12,209 nucleotides of DNA, taken from the NCBI GenBank assembly GCA_031392945.1, contig JANMVT010000070.1, positions 1 to 12,209 on the forward strand, in the 5' to 3' direction. The notes under the pieces are model-generated. The model did not search any database, was not told the origin of the DNA, and was given only the letters and a program-made list of their open reading frames with translations. Made by a program: the position numbers and the translations under genes. Shown here piece by piece: positions 7,016 to 12,209 of this stretch (position 1 is the first letter of the stretch; each line of letters starts with the position of its first letter). The DNA is from JANYCG01 sp031392945. GTDB lineage: Bacteria > Pseudomonadota > Gammaproteobacteria > Burkholderiales > Burkholderiaceae_C.

Positions 7016-7363
7016 CTATCTGCCCCGATCCAGCGGACTGACCCGCGCCTTTTGCCCTTTGGGGATCAGGCTGCCAAACAGGGCAGAAATCGCCCGCAGG
7101 CGTGTGCGCGCCTCAAACTCGCCATAGTGGCTGCTCAAAATCGTCATCAGGTCACTTCTCATAAACCACAGCGCCTGGGCATGCGGCGCCCACTGCAGAC
7201 GGCGGATCATCTCTTCCAGCCCCGCACCCATGCTGACGCCGTCCAACGAGTGCAACATCGCCTCCCGAACCGCTTCAATGCGGTCGTCGGCGCCCAAATC
7301 GGGTGTGGCTTCGGTGAACAAACTGATCAGACTCGACGCAAATTTAGATTTTTTCCAACTCAT
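7016..7363 (-). CDS. Protein of unknown function, 115 residues
   Basis: I do not recognise a named family. The 115-residue product appears soluble, with no signal peptide or membrane segment. It looks mainly helical: KKSKFASSLISLFTEA, DDRIEAVREAMLHSLDG, LEEMIRRLQWAPHAQALWFMRSDLMTILSSHYGEFEARTRLRAISALFGSLI, then a basic tail ending SPLDRGR. Codon use and composition resemble the neighbours, and I have an impression of similar small proteins in other Comamonadaceae, which I cannot check here. It converges on comM with seven bases between stops. The ATG at 7361-7363 has little ribosome site of its own (GAGA two bases away), but an 18-codon ORF upstream overlaps it as ATGA, suggesting coupled translation. 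Function unknown. Confidence 0.75.
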   Translation of the reverse strand: MSWKKSKFASSLISLFTEATPDLGADDRIEAVREAMLHSLDGVSMGAGLEEMIRRLQWAPHAQALWFMRSDLMTILSSHYGEFEARTRLRAISALFGSLIPKGQKARVSPLDRGR

Positions 7364-7416
7364 AATCTCGATGTGGAACCTGACCAGCCTGGCGGGCGCC
7401 AGACCTCCCTATTCAT
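7360..7416 (-). CDS. Putative 18-residue leader ORF overlapping the unknown gene
   Basis: A short frame beginning ATG at 7414-7416 and encoding MNREVWRPPGWSGSTSRL. It has a good ribosome site, AGGAG, four bases upstream, better than that of the following gene. Its TGA overlaps the next ATG in an ATGA arrangement, so ribosomes finishing the leader could reinitiate on the 115-residue gene. It contains two Trp and a Pro-Pro pair but no run of one amino acid as in classical attenuators. It could be a chance ORF, or a sign that the next gene has an altered start. Confidence 0.4.
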   Translation of the reverse strand: MNREVWRPPGWSGSTSRL

Positions 7417-7648
7417 GTTTCTCCTACAGGCCCAATTGAACCACCGCTTGGGCTGGCCGACCGAAAAACTTGGTTAGAACATGTAATTCCGTTTCTAAAT
7501 CATTTGTGAGCCGCAATGCCGATCCGCATTAACCCGGTGTAGCCAAGCCTGACCCGCCAAAACCGGCACTATTGCGAACCACTGGCGAACCATTGCGCGC
7601 TGCAACGAATTGCCACGTCCAACAACATCCAACCACATATAACCGCGA
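7417..7648. other. Divergent intergenic region before the MFS transporter
   Basis: This stretch of about 230 bases separates the minus-strand leader ORF from the plus-strand MFS gene. It is less GC-rich than its surroundings and must hold promoters for both directions, but no hexamer pair good enough to call was found. Apart from an 11-base tandem repeat at 7574-7595 and A/C-rich sequence up to the MFS start, nothing else is seen: no gene, tRNA or convincing terminator. Confidence 0.5.
7574..7595 (+). repeat. Tandem 11-base repeat upstream of the MFS gene
   Basis: GCGAACCACTG at 7574-7584 is followed directly by GCGAACCATTG at 7585-7595, ten of eleven bases identical and spaced about one helical turn. 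It lies about 55-75 bases before the MFS start codon, where an activator or repressor could bind. With only two copies, chance is possible. Confidence 0.4.
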
Positions 7649-8944
7649 ATGACGCCGCTCCAAACCGCTGCCAATGCCCATGACCGCCGCCTGGTGGTCT
7701 GGCTGTCTGTCACCCAGCTTATCAGCTGGGGCAGCGTGTTTTACCTGTTCGCCCTGGTCATGGCCCCGGTGGAGCGCGAATTGGGCCTGAGCCGCGCCCA
7801 GTCGTCCCTGGCCTTCAGCTTGGCCTTGCTGGCCGAGGGTCTGCTGGCCTTGCCAATCGGCCACCTGATCGACCGCGGCCATGAGCGCAAGGTCATGACA
7901 TTGGGATCCCTGTTTCTGGCCGTCTGCCTGGTGCTGCACAGTTTTGTGACCAGCCTGGGCGGGTTCTACGCTGTCTGGATTGGCCTGGGCGTGGGCATGA
8001 CGGCCACCTTGTACACGCCGGTGTTTGCCGTGGTCACGCGCCGCTTCCCCGGCGATTTCCGCCGCGCCATCATCACCATGACCTTTCTGGGCGGCCTGGC
8101 CAGCACCGTGTTCATTCCCCTGAACGCCTGGCTGATCGGCCAACTGGGCTGGCGCGACGCGTTGTGGTGGCTGGCCGCCTTGCATTTGGGCGTGTGCGCG
8201 CCGCTGCATTTTGTCTGCCTGAAGAATGCGCCGCGACCGACGCGGGCGCTGCAGACACCGGCGCGGACCCTGCGAACCGGCCCATCAGGCAAGGCAGGCC
8301 ATCTGGACACGCCGGAACCGGCCGCAATCCGGGCCGCCAATACCTTGGGCGCGCATCTGGGCAGCGCGCCCTATTTGTTGTTGGCCCTGTTTGTCGTCCT
8401 GATGATGGCCGTCACCGCTGCCCTGCCCGCCCACATGGTCAGCCTGCTGCGCGAAAACGGCCTGGGCGAGGCCTGGGCCATCGCCATTCCGGCCAGCATC
8501 GGCGTGATTCAGGTGCTGGGGCGGCTCTTGCTCTACTTCTTTGAGTCCCATTTTGATTTGCACCGGGCCAACCTGCTGATCCCCTGCCTGCTGCCGCTGG
8601 CCCTGGCCACCTTGCTGGCCTCGCCCTGGCTGGGCTCCGGGGCAGGGGCCTTGGCCTTGATGGGCCTGTTTGTCCTGCTCTGGGGCCTGGGCAACGGCAT
8701 GCTGACCATCGTCAAAGGCACGGCCATGGCGCAATACGTCAGTCGCGAGCACGTGGCCGCACTCAACGGCGCTTTGGGCCTGCCGCTGGCGCTGGCGCGG
8801 GCTGGCTCGCCCTTGGCACTGGGCCTGTTATGGACGCCGCAAGCCGGTTACCGCAACGGCCTGTGGCTGATGCTGATCATGGGCCTGGCCGGCGCCCTGG
8901 CCCTGGCGTGGGCGCAGCGCCTTGCCCTCAAGTCGCCCAGGTAA
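7649..8944 (+). CDS. MFS transporter
   Basis: A 431-residue major facilitator superfamily inner-membrane transporter with hydrophobic segments consistent with twelve helices. The family signature between helices 2 and 3 is seen as GHLIDRGHERKV at 71-82. A charged/polar central loop at about 191-237 (rich in Pro, Arg, Thr) separates two six-helix halves; the second half resumes at APYLLLALFVVLMMAVTAALPAHMV. The substrate cannot be told; the overall look is of the group often annotated as monocarboxylate/OFA-like or unspecified MFS. The ATG at 7649 has no clear ribosome site, but it is the first in-frame ATG and gives a sensible cytoplasmic N-terminus. The gene overlaps the acyl-CoA synthetase tail-to-tail by 17 bases, so it is not in an operon with it. 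Confidence 0.9.
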   Translation: MTPLQTAANAHDRRLVVWLSVTQLISWGSVFYLFALVMAPVERELGLSRAQSSLAFSLALLAEGLLALPIGHLIDRGHERKVMTLGSLFLAVCLVLHSFVTSLGGFYAVWIGLGVGMTATLYTPVFAVVTRRFPGDFRRAIITMTFLGGLASTVFIPLNAWLIGQLGWRDALWWLAALHLGVCAPLHFVCLKNAPRPTRALQTPARTLRTGPSGKAGHLDTPEPAAIRAANTLGAHLGSAPYLLLALFVVLMMAVTAALPAHMVSLLRENGLGEAWAIAIPASIGVIQVLGRLLLYFFESHFDLHRANLLIPCLLPLALATLLASPWLGSGAGALALMGLFVLLWGLGNGMLTIVKGTAMAQYVSREHVAALNGALGLPLALARAGSPLALGLLWTPQAGYRNGLWLMLIMGLAGALALAWAQRLALKSPR

Positions 8945-10901
8945 TTTGATGGCGGATGGTGAATGGGCTCATCCGCGCCCGCACCTGCGCTTCCAGATTG
9001 GCCCGCGCAGCGTCGTCTGAATGCGCGGCCGTCAATGAGATGGTGGCCAGCGTGCCATGGGTGCCGTCCGCCGCGACTTTGACCTCTATGGCAATGCCGC
9101 CAGCCGCCAGGGGTGCAAGCAGTTGCGCGAACACCGCTTTCGCCGCATCCCAGCGCAGTTGCGGCTTGAAGACTTTACCCACGCCGGTCAGGGGAATCGC
9201 GCCGACCAACACCACCTGCACCGGGATGGCGGCGCGCTCGGGCGTGCGCGCGCGCACCCAGTCATGCAGCTCGGCCGACGTGGCCCTGGCACCCGGTTTG
9301 AGTTGCACATAGGCCACGGGTAACTCGCCCGCGTAGGCGTCGGGCTGGCCAATCACAGCCGCCAGCGCCACGGCCGGGTGCTGGTAAAAGGCCTCTTCAA
9401 CCGGCATCGGGTCGATGTTGTGCCCGCCCCGGATGATCAGGTCTTTGGCGCGGCCGGTGATCCACAAATAACCGTCTTCGTCGAGCCGGCCCAAGTCGCC
9501 GGAATTGACCCAGCCCGGCTCGACGAACGCGTTCTGGTTGTGGATCTCGTTCAAATACCCGCCGAACACGCCGGGGCCGGCCATGGCAACCACGCCGATC
9601 TCGTTGGCCGCGCAGTCGCCCGCAAACTTGCCGTCGGCGTCTATGCGCACCACGCGCACGCGGCTGTAGGGCACGGCGTGGCCCACGGTGCCAAGCCGCA
9701 ACGGGCGATCCAGATAACTGATGGTGTGCACGCTGGCGGTTTCGGTCATGCCGTAAACCTCGAGCACCGGAAGGCCAAAATGCTGCTGGAACTTTTCACC
9801 AACGGCCACCGGAATCGCCGAGCCGCCGCCGCTGAAAACTTTGAGGCAGCTCAAGTCCACGCCATCCCAGGGAATCGCCGCCGCCGCCGCCAGCACGGTG
9901 GGCACACCGCCGAACACCGGGGCCCGGAAACGCTCGATCAGCTTCCAGACATTTTTGACCGCCGCCGGGTTGCGCCAACCGGACGCCGACAGCACCACCA
10001 GCGAGCCGCCCGACGCCAGACCCGACAGACCCTGCGTCAACGCGCCGCCCACGTGGTACAGCGGCAGGCCGAACAGCATCGGCTGGCCCGGCCCGGCATT
10101 GAGCATGACATTGCAAACCCATGCCTGGTAGACCTGATTTTCATGCGTGTGGCGCACCAGTTTCGGCGTGCCCGTGGTGCCGCCGGTGTGGAAGTAGGCG
10201 GCGATGTCGTGGCGCTGGATTTGCCGGCCCGAGACCAGGCGGTCGCCTGGCTGTTTGGCAAGTTCCGCGTCAAAGACCAGCACCTGCTGGTCCCGCGCTG
10301 CGCCGACGGCCACCCCGTCGGCGCCGAGCGGCTCGCCGCCCACCACCAAAATGGTCTTGAGGCTGGGCACCTGCTGGCGGATGCGTTGCACCTTGTCCCA
10401 TATGTCCGAGCCAGGCGTTGCGCCCAATACCACCGCCACGCGGGTGTGGGCGGCATTCAAAATCTCGACCAGTTGGTGCGGCTCCAGCAAGGGATTGACC
10501 GGGTTGGCAATGCCCGCCGCTTCCGCCCCGTACAGCGCATAAAAACTCTGTGGCAGCAAGGGCAGCAACAGGCTGACCACGTCATCCGGGCCGACGCCCA
10601 AGGCATTGAACAGGTTGGCCGCCTGCGTCACGCGGGCCAGAAACTGCGCGTGGCTGACGACCAGCGGCGCCTCGTCCGGGTCGCAGGCCGGCAGGAACTG
10701 GATCGCCGGGGCGCCCGGGTTGTGCCGCGCGCCGATCTGGATCGCTTCATACGTGCTGGCCGCTTCCAGGCGCTGTCCAAGCGGCACGGCCTCAACGGCG
10801 GCGACGTCGGCGGCACTGGCCAGCGGCACCCGCTTGGGGCCCATCTGGCGGTCAATCAGGATGGCGCGCCCGGGCGCGCCCGCAGGGTGGGCAAAAGACA
10901 C
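8928..10901 (-). CDS. AMP-forming acyl-CoA synthetase
   Basis: A 657-residue member of the ANL adenylating superfamily, which activates a carboxylic acid with ATP and transfers it to CoA. In order: P-loop-like HTGGTTGTPK at 238-247; LYHVGGAL at 281-288; YGMTET at 383-388; NSGDLGRLDEDGYLWITGRAKDLIIRGGHNIDP at 466-498, with D469 and hinge-region R484/K486; and the catalytic lysine K576 in PLTGVGKVFKP. About 70 residues follow the lysine, as in the roughly 630-residue synthetase subfamily annotated simply as acyl-CoA synthetase, and longer than typical FadD. No transmembrane segment is evident. It starts at GTG 10899-10901 with AGGAG six bases upstream. The acid substrate is not predictable; the size class suggests a fatty or aromatic acid. 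Confidence 0.93.
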   Translation of the reverse strand: MSFAHPAGAPGRAILIDRQMGPKRVPLASAADVAAVEAVPLGQRLEAASTYEAIQIGARHNPGAPAIQFLPACDPDEAPLVVSHAQFLARVTQAANLFNALGVGPDDVVSLLLPLLPQSFYALYGAEAAGIANPVNPLLEPHQLVEILNAAHTRVAVVLGATPGSDIWDKVQRIRQQVPSLKTILVVGGEPLGADGVAVGAARDQQVLVFDAELAKQPGDRLVSGRQIQRHDIAAYFHTGGTTGTPKLVRHTHENQVYQAWVCNVMLNAGPGQPMLFGLPLYHVGGALTQGLSGLASGGSLVVLSASGWRNPAAVKNVWKLIERFRAPVFGGVPTVLAAAAAIPWDGVDLSCLKVFSGGGSAIPVAVGEKFQQHFGLPVLEVYGMTETASVHTISYLDRPLRLGTVGHAVPYSRVRVVRIDADGKFAGDCAANEIGVVAMAGPGVFGGYLNEIHNQNAFVEPGWVNSGDLGRLDEDGYLWITGRAKDLIIRGGHNIDPMPVEEAFYQHPAVALAAVIGQPDAYAGELPVAYVQLKPGARATSAELHDWVRARTPERAAIPVQVVLVGAIPLTGVGKVFKPQLRWDAAKAVFAQLLAPLAAGGIAIEVKVAADGTHGTLATISLTAAHSDDAARANLEAQVRARMSPFTIRHQITWAT

Positions 10902-11023
10902 GGTCGTCTCCTGTTTTTGAAAATCATTTGCGGTTTGCGGACTGCCACCGCGCGGCTATTGTGATGCAGGCGCAAGCGGAACTCTAGGGGTCTCTGAGGA
11001 GGGCCCTAAGCCCGCCCGGTCGC

Positions 11024-11410
11024 TCAGGCGATCTCGGCCCCATTCTCAGCCAGCAAACTGCGCAACACCGAGCGATGGCAATGCGCTTCATCGACGCAAT
11101 AACACCCGACCGAGAAGTCGCCCGCCTTCGACAACGCGGCCAGCAGGCCGATGGCCTGCGCCGCCTGAGGCTGCGCCATCTCGCTGCGGTATTTTTTGAC
11201 AAAGGCGGCCCACTCGGCTGGTAATTTCGCCGCCTGCCCGAGCTTCATCAAATCGCCACTGGGCGCCAGGGTTGGGAACCAAACGTCGTACCAGTTTTGC
11301 GCGGCAAACTGCGCCTTGGGCACGCCACGCGGCGGCCGGCGCACGGTGCCGATGCGCGTGCCCTCGCCTTCCAGACGCTTTGTGCCGAGCCTGACAATGC
11401 GCACCACCAT
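11024..11410 (-). CDS. DUF488 domain-containing protein
   Basis: A 128-residue protein of the DUF488 (YeaO-like) family, whose function is not established. It begins MVVRIVRLGTKRLEGEGTRIGTVRRPPRGVPK, followed by WYDVWFPTLAPSGDLMKLG and WAAFVKKYRSEM. The conserved Cys/His signature near the C-terminus is present as CYCVDEAHCHRSVL, with C103, C105, H110, C111 and H112, which could bind a metal. The length is typical and the gene looks intact. AGGAGG lies five bases before the ATG at 11408-11410, a strong ribosome site. It stands alone: the next gene on the same strand is the acyl-CoA synthetase 122 bases on, with no recognisable terminator between, so some co-transcription is possible. Upstream is an insertion-sequence end, so its promoter lies within or against foreign DNA. 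Confidence 0.88.
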   Translation of the reverse strand: MVVRIVRLGTKRLEGEGTRIGTVRRPPRGVPKAQFAAQNWYDVWFPTLAPSGDLMKLGQAAKLPAEWAAFVKKYRSEMAQPQAAQAIGLLAALSKAGDFSVGCYCVDEAHCHRSVLRSLLAENGAEIA

Positions 11411-11429
11411 GCCTGCCTCCTGGAAGATA

Positions 11430-11447
11430 TCGAAAACTGTCGAAAAC
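11430..11447 (-). repeat. Tandem TCGAAAAC repeat upstream of the DUF488 gene
   Basis: TCGAAAAC occurs at 11430-11437 and again at 11440-11447, spaced ten bases (GTTTTCGA twice on the coding strand), ending about 10 bases upstream of the DUF488 ribosome site. The position suits an operator, but two short copies could be chance. Confidence 0.4.
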
Positions 11448-11464
11448 CTGATTTGTCCAATTTA

Positions 11465-11813
11465 CCTGGTCAAAACGGGAGTTTCCCTCGTGGGATATAT
11501 GTAGTCAGCTATTTTTATAATAGCATTCTCTCACTCGGTCCGCGCGCCAAACGACGCGCCAAAAAACCGGTACGCGGCCTGCGGATTTGGTCCACCGCGA
11601 CCTGACGGCCAGGCCCGGCTGACAGCGCCATTCTGAACGCTTTCCCACCGGTTGCCAATCCCGTTCGAAGCTCAATAAGCCGACTGGTTCGGGCCGGGTT
11701 TGACGGCTTGGGCCTGCGGCGGGGGCGGCAGCGGGGCGGCCAGGCTGCCGTCGGCGAGGCCAGCCACACACGCAGCCTAACCCGCAGCGAGTCAGAATCC
11801 CCGCCTCAACCAG
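11465..11813 (-). mobile_element. Non-coding end of an IS91-like element
   Basis: About 350 bases between the transposase stop and the DUF488 promoter zone. Composition shifts from GC-rich (about 11535-11800) to a short AT-rich tip. The tip has two hairpins: GGGA-GTT-TCCC at about 11478-11488, and a perfect GCTATT/AATAGC stem at 11508-11524. Structured sub-terminal sequence beyond the transposase stop is expected at the end of IS91-family rolling-circle elements. The exact boundary was not fixed: no clear GAAC/CAAG target motif was found. Minus-strand frames of 84-88 codons here look like non-coding IS DNA, and no other gene is seen. Confidence 0.55.
11508..11524. repeat. AT-rich hairpin near the IS end
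   Basis: A perfect six-base stem GCTATT (11508-11513) and AATAGC (11519-11524) around a five-base loop TTTAT. It stands out in a GC-rich window and is placed where an IS91-type terminal structure would be expected. It could instead act as a weak terminator. Confidence 0.5.
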
Positions 11814-12150
11814 TCACCAATTGACGCGCTGATCGACATCAAAGTCCGGTGACGGTTGTGCCGCCAAGTCCCAATCCGGCTCGATTTGGGTGCCCTCACC
11901 CACCTGCGCATCACAATCCTCCCACAGCGGCGGCCCGCGCGCCGGCGAGATGTGCGCCGGCTCAGGCGCCACCCCGGTGTGCTCCAGTATTTGCCGGATA
12001 TCAGCAACGTGCGTGATGAACGCGATGATGCGCATCTGCCCACCGCACAGCGGGCACAGCAGCGGGAACACCTCGTAGATGCGGGCGATCAACACCGCCC
12101 ACAGGTAATGGGCTGCGCGCTTGGCTGGCTCGGGCTGGGTTGGGAGCGCC
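11814..12150 (-). pseudogene. IS91-like transposase, C-terminal remnant
   Basis: The frame reads PEPAKRAAHYLWAVLIARIYEVFPLLCPLCGGQMRIIAFITH, then a stretch ending ARGPPLWEDCDAQVGEGTQIEPDWDLAAQPSPDFDVDQRVNW before the TGA at 11814-11816. This matches my recollection of the C-terminal tail of IS91-family (Y2_Tnp) transposases, including the CPLCGGQMRIIAFIT segment. The natural C-terminus is intact, but the catalytic Y2/HUH region is missing. Upstream the frame meets a TGA at 12162-12164, and similarity seems to stop near 12150, where a different transposase fragment begins. An apparent GTG start at 12093-12095 would yield a 93-residue product but is probably not a real start. Considered non-functional. 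Confidence 0.75.
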
Positions 12151-12207
12151 GGGGTACAGGCTCAGCGCCATGCAGTAGTACACGACGGCGGTGGCCGGGA
12201 AACTGCG
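12151..12207 (-). pseudogene. IS4-family transposase N-terminal domain fragment (partial)
   Basis: On the minus strand, in a frame different from the IS91-like remnant, the DNA reads RSFPATAVVYYCMALSLYP. This resembles the conserved helix pair of the IS4-family transposase N-terminal domain (typically LPA...VVYYVMAL.L). The family pattern breaks off after LYP, where the DNA joins the IS91-like sequence. The rest of the transposase N-terminus would lie past the window edge. Only about 19 residues support the call, so it is tentative. Confidence 0.55.
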
Positions 12208-12209
12208 CT

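Noticed and set aside
9378..10964. 528-codon plus-strand frame opposite the acyl-CoA synthetase.
   Set aside because: Long because of GC-rich codon bias; the minus frame carries all expected adenylating-enzyme motifs and a good ribosome site.
10980..11010. Possible terminator between DUF488 and the acyl-CoA synthetase around a GGGCCC palindrome.
   Set aside because: No stem longer than about four bases with a sensible loop and no T-run.
11505..11771. Overlapping minus-strand frames of 84 and 88 codons between the transposase remnant and the DUF488 gene.
   Set aside because: Arg/Pro-rich composition, no ribosome site recognised, and located in the presumed non-coding end of the IS; probably not proteins.

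Overview
The window is GC-rich DNA whose protein sequences point to a betaproteobacterium of the order Burkholderiales, most likely a Comamonadaceae relative (Rhodoferax/Polaromonas-like). That placement is inferred from remembered family similarity, not from a search. Coding density is high, and the only accessory-looking DNA is at the right end.

Layout. (1) Positions 1-2342, minus strand: an aldose 1-epimerase, an SMP-30/gluconolactonase-like lactonase, and the start of glcE (FAD-binding subunit of glycolate oxidase), which runs off the left edge. This looks like a sugar or sugar-lactone/hydroxy-acid oxidation operon. (2) A stem-loop terminator at about 2402-2436 separates it from 2488-5254, minus strand: a TorF-type outer-membrane porin, then glnK (PII), then amtB (ammonium channel), 30-40 bases apart. 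Upstream of torF is a near-consensus sigma-54 promoter (5297-5312). Two NtrC-like dyads lie at about -117 and -139 from its predicted start, so the operon reads as a nitrogen-starvation unit with an outer-membrane pore added to the inner-membrane ammonium channel and its regulator. (3) comM (5473-7008, plus) diverges from this operon and starts about 40 bases beyond the NtrC-like sites. (4) A 115-residue protein of unknown function (7016-7363, minus) converges on comM. It is preceded by an 18-codon leader ORF with its own ribosome site and an ATGA overlap. (5) An MFS transporter (7649-8944, plus) overlaps tail-to-tail with a 657-residue AMP-forming acyl-CoA synthetase (8928-10901, minus). (6) A DUF488 gene (11024-11410, minus) lies beside the decayed end of an insertion sequence.

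The right end (about 11465-12209) is a mosaic of two transposase remnants on the minus strand. One is the C-terminus of an IS91-like transposase. It is joined near 12150 to a piece resembling the N-terminal domain of an IS4-family transposase.

No CRISPR array, tRNA, rRNA, phage module or obviously new multi-gene defence system was seen. The best candidates for something under-described are the sigma-54/NtrC-controlled torF-glnK-amtB unit with its possible effect on comM, and the leader-ORF arrangement before the unknown 115-residue gene.
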